Source: a bacterium (GTDB lineage: Bacteria; Vulcanimicrobiota; Xenobia; Xenobiales; Xenobiaceae). From it: DNA of 57,575 bases. Shown one piece after another: positions 42,028 to 50,756 of this stretch (the first letter of the stretch is position 1; every line of letters begins with the position of its first letter). The DNA is taken from the NCBI GenBank assembly GCA_022839105.1, contig JALHDH010000059.1:1131-58705 (forward strand). Reading direction: 5' to 3'. The translations under genes were made by a program, and so were the position numbers. A model generated the notes under the pieces. The model saw only the letters and a list, made by a program, of their open reading frames with translations, was not told the DNA's origin and ran no database searches.

Positions 42028-43683
42028 TCAGCGAGCCTTCTGGTTGGCCTCGACGAGTTCCTCGATCAGGCTCTGGTTGGACTGGACCTTGACCGAGGCA
42101 TCCCGCACCATGCGGACGCCCTCGACCAGGTGCCGGGTCTCGGAATCGACGACGAACTGGCGCAACTCTTCGATGGCGGCCATGAGTTCCTGGGCGCCCG
42201 AGTGGATCTCGTCCCGAGCTGCGGAGATCCGTTCCTCCACCTGGGCGAGCTGGGCGGCCTGGTGGCTGGTGAGGCCTTCCCGACTCAGTTCCGGGGCCTC
42301 GGGCAGCTCCAGGAGGTTCTCGGCAACCAGGTTCTCGAACCAGTCCAGGACATCCTGGAAGGCCTCGACTTCCATGCTCGCCTCGGCGACGGCATTGACC
42401 GACTGGAAGACCCGCATGAGGTTCTCGGTCATGACCAGCTCACCGCCGATCTGGGCCTGACCGCCTTCCTCCTGGATCGACATGGTGGAGGAAGAGGCGC
42501 CCATCCCGGTCTGGCTCAGGAGCTGGGCCCCGCAACTGGAGCAGGAGCGGTTGGCCGGCTCGTTGCGGGTCCCACAGCGCACGCAGGGGATCTTGTTGGC
42601 CATCTCGCCGATCTGCTCGAAGGCCTCCTGGCAGTCAGCCAGAGCCTCGGCCGCCGCGATCAGGGACTTCCGGGCAGACTCATACTGGTCCGGCTCGCCG
42701 CCGAGGTAGCGCTCGAAGAGGGCCAGGGCCTCCCAATGGGCCTGGAAGGCCGCCCGCGTCGGCTCCATCTGCTGGGTCACCCCGTCGGATCCCGAGGGGA
42801 TCGAGGCCATCGCCTCGATCTCCGAGAGCAGTTCCTTCTGGCTGTTCCGGAAGACCTCCAGCCCGCGGGCCAGGGTCTCGGAGGGCAGGGCGCCTCCCCG
42901 GTGGAGTTCAGCCATCTTCAGGACCAGATTCGCGTGGGCCATCCGGGTGGGCCCCGCCGTGGACTCATGGTAGACCAGGGCTTCCATGGCCGAGCGCACG
43001 CCCTGTCCGGTGAGCCGGGCCTCCTCCAGGACGGCTTCCACCGCCTCCAGACCCCCGTCGACGGCGCCGGCCAGCCGTCCCAGGACCTCCGCCAGACGCT
43101 CATAGGAGCGGATCAGGGCCAGCTTCTGGTCGGTCCCGGGTTGCGAGGTGCGCAACTCGTCGGCCGCGGCCAGAGCCATCCGGCGGGCGCCTTCGATGCC
43201 TGAGTCCAGGTCTGCGCGTGGGACCTGACCCGAACCGAAGAATCCTTCCTTCAATCGGTGGAGGAGGTTGAGCAGGGGGAAGTCCGTGGGGCCCTGGGCC
43301 AGCTCGGAACGCTGGTAGGTGTCGGTGGACAACTGGCTGGAATAGCCGGCCTTCATCAGGGCTCCGAGGGCAATCCGAAACGCCTCCTCCTGGGGATTTT
43401 CGGCGTAGCGGATGGTGGCCTGGAGGGCATTCTCCATGTCCTTGAAGGCGGCTTCCAGGGCCGCCACTCCGACGGCGTGGGCCTGGACGTGCTCTGGGCC
43501 CACCCCCCGGATCTGCTCCATGGTCTGCTCGCGGACCCCGGGAAGCTCGGCCAGCCGCTGCTGGGCCAGGCGGTGGAGCAGGGCGGGATCCTCCTCGTCC
43601 ATCTGCACCTGACGCATCACCTCGATCAGGGTGTTGCAGAGATGGGACGGGGTGACCTGGGGAAAGTCTGCAGTCTCGGCCAT
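42028..43683 (-). CDS. Helical protein with central zinc ribbon
   Basis: A 551-aa, almost wholly alpha-helical cytosolic protein. In the middle (about residues 361-380) is a zinc ribbon CVRCGTRNEPANRSCSSCG; long coiled-coil-like helices lie on both sides (QEEGGQAQIGGELV linker, then ELMAAIEELRQFVVDSE). No known family. The ATG at 43683 has GGAGG six bases upstream. A scaffold or bactofilin-like structural role is a guess only. It lies head-to-head with the thioesterase gene. Confidence 0.7.
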   Translation of the reverse strand: MAETADFPQVTPSHLCNTLIEVMRQVQMDEEDPALLHRLAQQRLAELPGVREQTMEQIRGVGPEHVQAHAVGVAALEAAFKDMENALQATIRYAENPQEEAFRIALGALMKAGYSSQLSTDTYQRSELAQGPTDFPLLNLLHRLKEGFFGSGQVPRADLDSGIEGARRMALAAADELRTSQPGTDQKLALIRSYERLAEVLGRLAGAVDGGLEAVEAVLEEARLTGQGVRSAMEALVYHESTAGPTRMAHANLVLKMAELHRGGALPSETLARGLEVFRNSQKELLSEIEAMASIPSGSDGVTQQMEPTRAAFQAHWEALALFERYLGGEPDQYESARKSLIAAAEALADCQEAFEQIGEMANKIPCVRCGTRNEPANRSCSSCGAQLLSQTGMGASSSTMSIQEEGGQAQIGGELVMTENLMRVFQSVNAVAEASMEVEAFQDVLDWFENLVAENLLELPEAPELSREGLTSHQAAQLAQVEERISAARDEIHSGAQELMAAIEELRQFVVDSETRHLVEGVRMVRDASVKVQSNQSLIEELVEANQKAR

Positions 43684-43788
43684 GAGGTGCCTCCAAGAGT
43701 CCACGTGTCCCCACATGTTGGTCGCCTGGGCACGACTTCCTCCACGAACCGGCAGGAGGAGGACTCGGATCCCGAAGAATGGGGGGCC

Positions 43789-44214
43789 ATGCGCGACCCT
43801 ACCATCCGCGTCCTGATGATGCCCCGCGACACCAACGCCTGGGGAACCATCTTCGGAGGCGTCCTGCTCAGCCACCTCGATCAGGCAGCCGGCCTGGAGG
43901 CCATCCGCAACACCGACCACCGGATCGTGACCGTGGCCATGAAGGAGGTCGTCTTCCATGAGCCGGTCCTGATCGGCGACCGGGTCAGCTTCTACGCCGA
44001 GACCATCCGGCTGGGACGGACCTCGATCACCGTGAGGGTCGAGGTGGAAGCCGAAAGACGCGGGCATCGACCGATGAAGGTCACCGAGGCGGAGGTGACC
44101 TTCGTGGCCATCGACTCGGAAGGCCGACCCACGCCGTTGAGGGGGGCGGCGACGCATCCCCTTGAAGGAGAGCCCCTGTCGACGACGAACCAGGCCTGCG
44201 GGGACCCGATGTGA
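43789..44214 (+). CDS. YciA-like acyl-CoA thioesterase (hotdog)
   Basis: A 141-aa hotdog-fold thioesterase of the acyl-CoA hydrolase family. The signature is PRDTNAWGTIFGGVLLSHLDQAAG, with the catalytic Asn/Asp region and the GG turn, then VVFHEPVLIGDRVSFYAE. It would hydrolyse acyl-CoA to fatty acid plus CoA. The ATG at 43789 follows a G-rich site. The gene is followed by the promoter at 44243. Confidence 0.88.
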   Translation: MRDPTIRVLMMPRDTNAWGTIFGGVLLSHLDQAAGLEAIRNTDHRIVTVAMKEVVFHEPVLIGDRVSFYAETIRLGRTSITVRVEVEAERRGHRPMKVTEAEVTFVAIDSEGRPTPLRGAATHPLEGEPLSTTNQACGDPM

Positions 44215-44242
44215 CCTGGTTCACATTCCGGGATGGATGGCG

Positions 44243-44251
44243 TGGTATAAT
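44243..44251 (+). promoter_or_regulatory. Extended -10 promoter (TGgTATAAT)
   Basis: TG at 44243-44244, one base, and a perfect TATAAT at 44246-44251. A possible -35 TTCACA at 44220 has a 20-base spacer, too long for classical use, so the extended -10 may suffice. Expected start near 44258, just ahead of the structured segment. Confidence 0.6.
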
Positions 44252-44257
44252 AGGTCT

Positions 44258-44443
44258 GTAAGAATACCGTGGTTGCAGTCGGAAGAATCTCTTCTGTTCA
44301 TCCGCCCCCTGGGGCAGCGTCATTCTTCCTCCTTCGTCCCGACTGCCCCACGGTCTTCCATTTCCCCACCTGGCCTTCCGGGATCCCCCCCCGCCCCTCC
44401 CCGTTCCACGCCCGGCTCGAACCCTGAGGCCGGAATCCCGGAC
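44258..44443 (+). ncRNA. Candidate structured RNA or long leader of the TPR gene
   Basis: Right after the extended -10 promoter the RNA can fold into one long helix: ACCGTGG (44266-44272) with CCACGGT (44348-44354), GCAGTC (44275-44280) with GACTGC (44341-44346), GGAAGAAT (44281-44288) with ATTCTTCC (44322-44329), and a GCCC/GGGC tip (44304-44315). A second helix pairs CCGGGAT (44378-44384) with ATCCCGG (44435-44441). It does not contain the SRP RNA tip motif. A 6S-like RNA would fit the size but a closing stem is not visible. It could equally be a 5' regulatory leader of the gene at 44491. The end is uncertain. Confidence 0.35.
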
Positions 44444-44490
44444 GGGCTGCGGTGAAGGAGCCGGCACCGGGAAGGAGAAGCGCGCTGCCC

Positions 44491-45507
44491 ATGGACCCCT
44501 TCATCCTGCTGGCCCTCTACGCTTCCCTGGGCTACCTGGGAGGCATGGCCCTGGCCGCCCAGACCGGCGTGCGCTACCTGCATTCGGGCCGGCCCCGGCA
44601 GGCTGCCGCCTGCTTCCGCCTGGGAGCCTCCTTCTACCCGGGCCGCCGCAATCGGGTGCTGATGCGCAGCAACCTGCTGGCCGCGCTGAGCATCCTGGGG
44701 GATCACGAGGCGGCCAATCGCGAGTGGCGCCGGCTCGAACCCCACCTGCGCGAGGCCGGCCCCTACGCCCCTCTGGCGGCGGCCTGCTACGTCGCGTCCC
44801 TGTACTACCAGGGTCGATATCGGGAGGGGATGCAGGTTTCCAACCACCCGGACGCCCGGCTTGACGAGGCGGATCGGACCTCTTTCATGGCCCAGGACGG
44901 GGAGGCCCTGCGCCTGCTCAACCGCTCTTCCTGCGAACTGGCCCTGGGACTCGTGGACGAGGCGGCCCACACCCTGGCCCAGGCAGGGACCCTGGCCCTG
45001 CAGCATCAGGTCATGATCCAGCATCTGCAGATGGCCCGGGCCCGCGTGGCCTGGCGGCGCGGAGAGCCGGAGCAGACCCTGAGGATCGTGCGGGGGATCG
45101 ATCCCGGCGGAATTCCCGAGGTCTACAAGGAGGAGCTGCTCCTGCTGAAAGCCCTGCTCCTGGCCCTGACCGGCCACCCGGACGAGGCGGAGCGGGTCCT
45201 GGACTTCCACGTGCGGGTCTCCTCCCCGAGAGGCTTCCTGTACCGGCCCATGGCCGAAGGAGCAGTGGCCGAGATGCGAGGGGATTCGGAGGCGGCCCTG
45301 ACCCACTACAGACGGGCCCTGAAGAGCGGCCAGCCGGGCGGGGAACCGGCCCTGCGAGGCGGGCGCCTGGCCCAGTCCCTGGGCGACCCGAACCTGGCCC
45401 GCTTCTTCTTCGAGGAGGCAGAACGCACCGATCCCGAGAGCTGCTGGGCCGCCATGGCCCGTCGGGCCATGCAGGGCCCGCTCCCGAGCGCGCACGAGCG
45501 GAACTGA
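44491..45507 (+). CDS. Membrane-anchored TPR protein
   Basis: A 338-aa protein with an N-terminal TM helix (about residues 3-22, PFILLALYASLGYLGGMAL) and TPR-like helix pairs through residues 30-330 (YLHSGRPRQAAACFRLGASF, LALGLVDEAAHTLAQAGTLA, HPDEAERVLDFHV, DSEAALTHYRRALKS). TPR proteins hold complexes together; no partner is evident. The ATG at 44491 is used; a GTG at 44452 would add 13 residues. Preceded by the structured leader. Confidence 0.75.
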   Translation: MDPFILLALYASLGYLGGMALAAQTGVRYLHSGRPRQAAACFRLGASFYPGRRNRVLMRSNLLAALSILGDHEAANREWRRLEPHLREAGPYAPLAAACYVASLYYQGRYREGMQVSNHPDARLDEADRTSFMAQDGEALRLLNRSSCELALGLVDEAAHTLAQAGTLALQHQVMIQHLQMARARVAWRRGEPEQTLRIVRGIDPGGIPEVYKEELLLLKALLLALTGHPDEAERVLDFHVRVSSPRGFLYRPMAEGAVAEMRGDSEAALTHYRRALKSGQPGGEPALRGGRLAQSLGDPNLARFFFEEAERTDPESCWAAMARRAMQGPLPSAHERN

Positions 45508-45567
45508 GACCCCGGACTCTCCCGACCGGCCAGGAGGAAGACCCCCTGAATCGAATCGTCCAAGGCC

Positions 45568-46113
45568 ATGCTCCACCTTCTCAAGCCCTGTCGACAGGTC
45601 GGCTCGGTCCTTGAAATCGACCTCGAAGAGTTGCGCGAGCTCGGCATCCAGGGGATCCTGCTCGACCTGGACAACACGCTTCTGGCCTGGGACAACCTGG
45701 TGCTCAGCGACGAGGTGCAGAACTGGGTCCGACTCGCCATCGAGGAGGGGTTCCAGCTCTGCATCGTCTCCAATGCGCACTGGATGCGCCTGGAGACCCA
45801 GTCCGTGGTCCTGGGGATCCCCTACGTGGCGGACGCCATGAAGCCCCGGACCAAGGCGATGAGCAAGGCCCTCGACCTTCTGGGCCTGAAATCCCATCAG
45901 GCGACCATGGTGGGCGACCAGATCTTCACCGACGTCCTGGGCGGCAACCGTCTGGGCCTCTTCACCATCCTGGTGGTTCCGATGTTCCTCAAGGAACAAT
46001 GGTGGATGAAGGGGGTGCGCTGGATGGAGACCCGGGTGGTCCGGATCCTGCGCGGACGCGGTCGACGCATCTGGCGAGGGCGGGAACTCAAGTCAAAGGT
46101 CCACAAGAATTGA
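45568..46113 (+). CDS. YqeG-family HAD phosphatase
   Basis: A 181-aa HAD-IIIA protein of the YqeG type. The catalytic motif I is LLDLDNTLLAW, motif II IVSNAH, the Lys in MKPRTKAM and motif III MVGDQIFTDV. In Bacillus yqeG lies next to yqeH and is linked to ribosome or lipid-related work; bacterial relatives include phosphatidylglycerophosphatases. Substrate not determined. The basic C-terminal tail suggests membrane or RNA contact. Its stop overlaps the next gene (TTGA). Confidence 0.9.
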   Translation: MLHLLKPCRQVGSVLEIDLEELRELGIQGILLDLDNTLLAWDNLVLSDEVQNWVRLAIEEGFQLCIVSNAHWMRLETQSVVLGIPYVADAMKPRTKAMSKALDLLGLKSHQATMVGDQIFTDVLGGNRLGLFTILVVPMFLKEQWWMKGVRWMETRVVRILRGRGRRIWRGRELKSKVHKN

Positions 46114-47030
46114 ACCAACCGCCCTTCTCGGTCATCCTGAACCCGACCTCGGGGGCTCGGCGCGCCGAGCGCTTCCTGGCCGAGGTCCGCACCCTGGTCC
46201 AGAGCCGGGGCGGGATCCTGCGGCTGACCGAACGCCCGGGACACGCCAGCGAACTGGCCCGCCAGGACCAGCAATCCGGAGTCCCGCTGGTTTTTGCAGG
46301 AGGCGGAGACGACACGGTCCGCGAGGTGATCCACGGCCTCTTCGGCAGCGATTGCCGCCTCGGGATCCTGCCCCTGGGAACCTTCAACAACCTGGCCAGC
46401 AGCCTGCTCCTCCCCCACCATCCCCTGGAGGCCCTCCTGGGGGCCCTGGATGGACGCGACGACCACATCGACCTGGGTCAGGTCGAGGGCGGCCCCATCT
46501 TCACCGAGAGCGTCGGCGTCGGAATCGACTCGGAGGCCTGGAGCCTGGCCCCGGACGAAGAGCCGGTCGGCATGTGGCGCTGGCTGACTGGAATCCGCCT
46601 GGGCCTGACTTCGCTTTCCACCTTCAGTCCCCAGCATATCCGGATCACGGTGGACGGCCACCCCATCGTCTCACAGGTGATGCAGGTCACCGTCGCCAAC
46701 GCCCGATTCTTCGGGGCTGGCATCCAGATGGCTCCTCACGCCCGACTTCAGGATGGCCTGCTCGACGTGTGCGTGATCCCCTTGATGAACAAGTTCCAGT
46801 TGCTGGCTTCGCTCCCGCTCTTCTTCAACGGGCGACACCTCGACCGGATTCCCGATGTCCTCTATCACCAGGGTCGCGAGATCGAGATCTCGGCCCGCCG
46901 GGACGCTCCGGTCCGCGTCGACGGGGTGATCGGCGGGCGTCTGCCCATCCGGATCCGGGTCCTGCCCCGGGCCCTGCGGGTCCGGCTTCCCCAGCACCCC
47001 GAGACCTCCGTCAACCCGCCGATGCTCTGA
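46110..47030 (+). CDS. Diacylglycerol/sphingosine kinase-like lipid kinase
   Basis: A 306-aa protein of the DAGK_cat family (YegS/DgkB). NPTSGARRAERFL starts the nucleotide domain; the glycine loop reads AGGGDDTVREV instead of the usual GGDGTxxE, i.e. the second Gly is Asp. GILPLGTFNNLASSL and DGLLDVCVIP follow, typical of the fold. It would phosphorylate a diacylglycerol-like or other lipid with ATP. The D in the loop could alter nucleotide use. The TTG start overlaps the yqeG stop. Confidence 0.85.
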   Translation: MNQPPFSVILNPTSGARRAERFLAEVRTLVQSRGGILRLTERPGHASELARQDQQSGVPLVFAGGGDDTVREVIHGLFGSDCRLGILPLGTFNNLASSLLLPHHPLEALLGALDGRDDHIDLGQVEGGPIFTESVGVGIDSEAWSLAPDEEPVGMWRWLTGIRLGLTSLSTFSPQHIRITVDGHPIVSQVMQVTVANARFFGAGIQMAPHARLQDGLLDVCVIPLMNKFQLLASLPLFFNGRHLDRIPDVLYHQGREIEISARRDAPVRVDGVIGGRLPIRIRVLPRALRVRLPQHPETSVNPPML

Positions 47031-47054
47031 GGGCCCCAGCCAGGCCCTGCCGGC

Positions 47055-49709
47055 TCAGCCGGAGGCCTGGGGCATCCCCTCTGCGGCCGGCAGGCAGACC
47101 TGGAAGGTCGAACCCTCCCCGAGAGAGCTCCTGGCCGTCAGGGTGCCTCCATGCGCCTCGACGATCCGACGGGCGATGAACAGGCCGATGCCGACGCCGT
47201 AGTGGATTCTCGTGCTGCCCTTCTCGACCCGGTGGAACATCTCGAAGATCCGTTCCAACTGCTCGGGAGGAATGCCGACGCCGAAATCCTGGATGGCCAC
47301 CCGGACCCGGCCCTCCTCGCGATCCGCCCGGACCACCACCTCGCCCCCCGGCCGGGAGAACTTCAAGGCATTGGCCAGGAGATGGTCGACCACGTAGGCC
47401 AGGTGCTCGGGATCGCACCAGGCCCAAAGGGGTCCTTCAGAATCCAGGCGGATGGGATGGTCGCCCGCAGCCTGGAGGGAATGGATCCGCCCCTGGAGCA
47501 GGCCGACCAGATCCACCCTGCGAGGGTGGACCTCCAGGGCGGCGTTGCGAAGTCGGGCCGCCTCGAGGAGATCCCCGATCAGTCGGTTCAGCAGATCGAC
47601 CTGCTGGTCGATCTGCCCCAGATGAGTCCGGATGGATTCCTGCCCGAAGGCCGCCCGGGGATGCAACAGGGTCGCCAGATAGCCCTTGATGGCCGTCAGG
47701 GGGGTCCGCAACTCGTGCGAGAGGGTGGCCGAGAAATCCCGCCGGAGATCCTCGATTTCGCGGATCCTGGAGACATCCCGGAAGACGACGATGGCGGCAG
47801 GGGATTCCCGGGCTCCGGCCAGCGGGGCGGGAATCGTGGGGTTGAAGAGCAGGACCTTGCGCGTCCCCCCGCGGACCATGACCTCGACCTCGAAAGGAGC
47901 CGGCTCGGTCCCGGGCTGGAGCAGGCCTCGAAGGGGATGCCGGGCCTCGGCCAGACGGAAGACCTCCTCGCAGGGGCGGCCGAGCACCTCACGGCGATCC
48001 CAGCCGGTGATCCTCTCGGCAGCGCGGTTGAAGGTGGCCACCCGCCCCTGGGCATCCAGCGTGAGGACCCCGTCCCCCATCTCCTCGAGGATCGCCTGGT
48101 TGAAGCGCTTCTCGGCCATGGAGAGGGCATAGAGCTGACTGTTCTCCAGGGCCAGGCCCACCTCCCGGGCCAGGGCGGCGAAGAGGTCGACCAGGCCCGG
48201 TTCCAGCGCCTCCTCGGGACCCGCCAGGACTTCCAGGCAGCCCAGCAGGGAGCCGCGCACCTTGAGGGGCACCAGGCAGTAACCCGAAGTGGGCCGCCTG
48301 GGAAGACGCGAGGAGAGCGCCGGGTGGGAATGCACCTGCGCGGCCGTCAGGACAGCCGGTTTTTCAAGGGTTTCCGCCCATCTGGCCACTTCCGAGGCCT
48401 CCAGCGGAGCGGGCTCGTCCGGGGTGAGCCCCAGGGTCGCGGCCAGCCGCATCTCCCCTCCCTCCTCCAACCACAGGACCTGCAGGGAGTCCGGCAGCAG
48501 GCGATGGAGATGGTCCAGAAGCAGGCTCACCAGGGAAGAGGCATCGCTGGGGCCGGTGGAGGCCTCCGAAAGATTGTACAGGACCCGCAACTCCTGGATC
48601 CTGGCCTGCAACAACCCGTCGGTGTAGCGCAGGAGCCTCTCGTTCTCCGACAAGGTCCGCTGCAGATTCCCCCGCATCAGCTCGAAGGACTCGGTGAGGA
48701 CCTCCAACTCGCGATAGGGTCCCGGGTCGGGAGCCCGCGCCGTGTAGTCGCCCTGAGCCAGGGCCAGGGTGGAATCGGAGAGGGCCTCGACGGGAGCCGC
48801 CACCCGGCGGGCCACCCATCCCCCCAGGACCCAGGCCAGCACGCCTACCAGGGCCACCGTCAGCCCGACATGCAAGGCCATCCTGCGGAAGAGGTGCGAG
48901 ACCTCGGGCAGGTCATAGCTCCATTTGAGATACCAGCCCAGGGGGGAGACCGGCACGGCTCCCTCCAGGCGAGGCCCCTCCTCGCCGTGGACCAGCCGCA
49001 TGCCCGGAGGGACCCCCTCGAAGGGATTCCGACCGGAATCGGAGACCCCGGTGCTGGCCAGGACCGTCGGGCCGTCCACCAGCCAGACCGCCAGATGTCC
49101 CCGCTCGCGCCGCAGGCGCAACAGGTCCAGGGCCGGCCCCAGATCCACCCAGGCCAGCAAGGCGCCCTGTACGACCCCTTGACGGGTGACCGGTTGCCCC
49201 AGGACCAGCACGGCGCGACCCTGGGGGAGTCGCACCGCCCGGCTTCGCGATCCCCTGCCCTGCAAAGCCGCGGCGAGGGTGGCCTGGGACTGGCGCTCAA
49301 GCTCGGGGGCGGAGGATCGGAAGCGGGGGTCGGGCATGGCCACCGTCTCTTCGCCCTCCAGCGGATGGTAGGCGACCCGGACCAGGCCCTGGGACTGCGC
49401 GAGCAGGCTGCCCAGAAGGCGAAGCCTCTGCCCAGGCTCCAAGGCGGGAAGCGGCGAGAGCTCGGCCAGGCCCTGCAGGGCCAGTTCGCGATTCTGGAGG
49501 TAGCCCGAGATTCCGGAGGAGACCTGCGAGAGCGAATCCACCTCCGCGACCAGGAAGGACAAGGAACGGGACAGGGCGTTCCAGCCCAGGAAGAGTCCGA
49601 CCCCCCCGACCAGGACCAGGGGAACCAGGGTCAACAAGACCAGCGAGGCCCGGATCCTCTGCGCGATCGAGGTGCTCCGACGCCCGTCGCCCGGTCGACT
49701 CGAACTCAT
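47055..49709 (-). CDS. Membrane histidine kinase: Cache-type sensor, HAMP, GAF, PAS
   Basis: An 884-aa kinase. TM1 is residues 22-42, an extracytoplasmic Cache-like sensor runs to about 280, TM2 about 278-300, HAMP to about 350 (RRVAAPVEALSDSTLALAQGDY), a GAF domain about 380-540, PAS about 545-650 (EEMGDGVLTLDAQGRVATFN), HisKA with H665 (SATLSHELRTPLTAIKG), then HATPase (N box LLANALKFS, G1 DFGVGIP, G2 GVGIGLFIAR). It senses an outside signal and perhaps a cytosolic ligand. Its ATG overlaps the hslV stop. No response regulator adjacent. Confidence 0.9.
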   Translation of the reverse strand: MSSSRPGDGRRSTSIAQRIRASLVLLTLVPLVLVGGVGLFLGWNALSRSLSFLVAEVDSLSQVSSGISGYLQNRELALQGLAELSPLPALEPGQRLRLLGSLLAQSQGLVRVAYHPLEGEETVAMPDPRFRSSAPELERQSQATLAAALQGRGSRSRAVRLPQGRAVLVLGQPVTRQGVVQGALLAWVDLGPALDLLRLRRERGHLAVWLVDGPTVLASTGVSDSGRNPFEGVPPGMRLVHGEEGPRLEGAVPVSPLGWYLKWSYDLPEVSHLFRRMALHVGLTVALVGVLAWVLGGWVARRVAAPVEALSDSTLALAQGDYTARAPDPGPYRELEVLTESFELMRGNLQRTLSENERLLRYTDGLLQARIQELRVLYNLSEASTGPSDASSLVSLLLDHLHRLLPDSLQVLWLEEGGEMRLAATLGLTPDEPAPLEASEVARWAETLEKPAVLTAAQVHSHPALSSRLPRRPTSGYCLVPLKVRGSLLGCLEVLAGPEEALEPGLVDLFAALAREVGLALENSQLYALSMAEKRFNQAILEEMGDGVLTLDAQGRVATFNRAAERITGWDRREVLGRPCEEVFRLAEARHPLRGLLQPGTEPAPFEVEVMVRGGTRKVLLFNPTIPAPLAGARESPAAIVVFRDVSRIREIEDLRRDFSATLSHELRTPLTAIKGYLATLLHPRAAFGQESIRTHLGQIDQQVDLLNRLIGDLLEAARLRNAALEVHPRRVDLVGLLQGRIHSLQAAGDHPIRLDSEGPLWAWCDPEHLAYVVDHLLANALKFSRPGGEVVVRADREEGRVRVAIQDFGVGIPPEQLERIFEMFHRVEKGSTRIHYGVGIGLFIARRIVEAHGGTLTARSSLGEGSTFQVCLPAAEGMPQASG

Positions 49710-50230
49710 AAGGTCTCGAGGACGATCTCCCGATTCGTGTAGATGCAGATCTCTCCGGCAATCTCCAGGGCTCGGGTGGCGACTTCGGGTGCCGGCAACT
49801 CGGTGTGGGCCATCAGGGCCCGGGCCGCTGCCAGCGCGTAGGGGGCACCCGAGCCGATGGCCGCCACGTCGTGGTCGGGCTCCAGGATCTCTCCGGTCCC
49901 GGAGATCAAGAGCATCGACTGGGAATCGGCCACGATCATCATGGCGTTCAGCTTGCGCAGCACCCGGTCGGTCCGCCAGTCCCGAGCCAGTTCGACCGCC
50001 GAACGGACCAGGTTGCCCGAGAACTCATCCAACCTCTCCTCGAACTTCTCGAAGAGGGTCAGGCCATCGGCCGCCGAGCCCGCAAAGCCGCCCAGCACCT
50101 TGCCGTTGCGCATGCGGCGGACCTTCCGGGCCGAATGCTTCAGGACCGTGCGACCCAGGGTCACCTGCCCGTCCCCGGCCATGGCGACCTGCCCGGAGCG
50201 CCTCACGCACAAGATCGTCGTTGCCTTCAT
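49706..50230 (-). CDS. hslV: ATP-dependent protease peptidase subunit HslV
   Basis: A 174-aa proteasome-like Thr peptidase that works with the HslU ATPase. The N-terminus MKATTILCVRR puts the catalytic Thr just after a short propeptide, then VAMAGDGQVTLGRTVLKHSARKVRR and IGSGAPYALAAARAL are diagnostic. HslU is not adjacent, which is unusual since the pair is normally joined; it must be elsewhere or another unfoldase serves. The ATG at 50230 has AGGAGGA nine bases upstream. Overlaps the kinase by ATGA. Confidence 0.95.
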   Translation of the reverse strand: MKATTILCVRRSGQVAMAGDGQVTLGRTVLKHSARKVRRMRNGKVLGGFAGSAADGLTLFEKFEERLDEFSGNLVRSAVELARDWRTDRVLRKLNAMMIVADSQSMLLISGTGEILEPDHDVAAIGSGAPYALAAARALMAHTELPAPEVATRALEIAGEICIYTNREIVLETL

Positions 50231-50324
50231 CAACCGCGGTTCCTCCTGATTTTCCGGTCTTCTCCGTCCCCCGCGTGCTTCGAAGGGGTCGGACCCGATC
50301 GGACGAGATTCGGGTTCATCTTCT

Positions 50325-50363
50325 GGAAACATCCCGGAAACTCCCTGTCCATCCTCCGGAAAC
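50325..50363. repeat. Three helically phased GGAAAC direct repeats
   Basis: (t/c)GGAAAC occurs at 50325, 50336 and 50358. Offsets of 11 and 22 bases put all three on one face of the helix. They lie in the 238-base intergenic region between the divergent hslV and spoVG-like genes, so they are candidate binding sites for an unknown regulator. Confidence 0.4.
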
Positions 50364-50468
50364 ACCCTGGCAGCGCCGGAGGCCCAGAATCCAAGAAGGG
50401 GGGACGGGCGCCAGGACCCGGGGGGGAGGGGCGCGCCGGACCCGAGGATGGCGAAGGGAGACGAGAAC

Positions 50469-50714
50469 ATGGAGATTCGTGTCAGGAGTCTTCAGAGGAT
50501 CAAGAACTTCAGCCACATCCGCGCTGTGGCCGAGATCGAGTACGGAGGCATCGTGTTCCGGGGCCTGAAGCTCGAGGAACGCGACGGGAAGTTCCAACTG
50601 GCCTCGGCGGGTCGCAAGGTGAACGGATCGTGGCAACTGGTCTATGAGCTCCAGAACCCGGACCTGGCTGCCCGGCTCTGCCAGAGCGTGGTCCAGGCCT
50701 TCCAGCAGGCCTGA
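50469..50714 (+). CDS. SpoVG-like small nucleic-acid-binding protein
   Basis: An 81-aa protein with the SpoVG plan: VRSLQRIKNFSHIRAVAEIEY, then FRGLKLEERDGKFQLASAGRK, a WQLVYELQNPDL strand and a C-terminal helix ARLCQSVVQAFQQA. SpoVG binds DNA/RNA and regulates septation and virulence in Firmicutes. Here it occurs in a presumed diderm. Similarity is moderate. The ATG at 50469 has AAGGGAG eight bases upstream. Divergent from hslV. Confidence 0.65.
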   Translation: MEIRVRSLQRIKNFSHIRAVAEIEYGGIVFRGLKLEERDGKFQLASAGRKVNGSWQLVYELQNPDLAARLCQSVVQAFQQA

Positions 50715-50720
50715 ACCTCT

Positions 50721-50746
50721 GGCGGGCGGGCCCCCCGCCGCCCGCC
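50721..50746 (+). terminator. GC hairpin between spoVG-like and dprA genes
   Basis: GGCGGGCGG (50721-50729) pairs with CCGCCCGCC (50738-50746), 9 bp with an 8-base loop. No U-tract follows, and the dprA start lies 10 bases on, so it may be an attenuator rather than a full stop. Confidence 0.4.
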
Positions 50747-50756
50747 GGAGGCCCCG

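Noticed and set aside
44258..44360. SRP (4.5S) RNA
   Set aside because: The hairpin lacks the conserved apical GGAA loop region and the expected flanking sequence.
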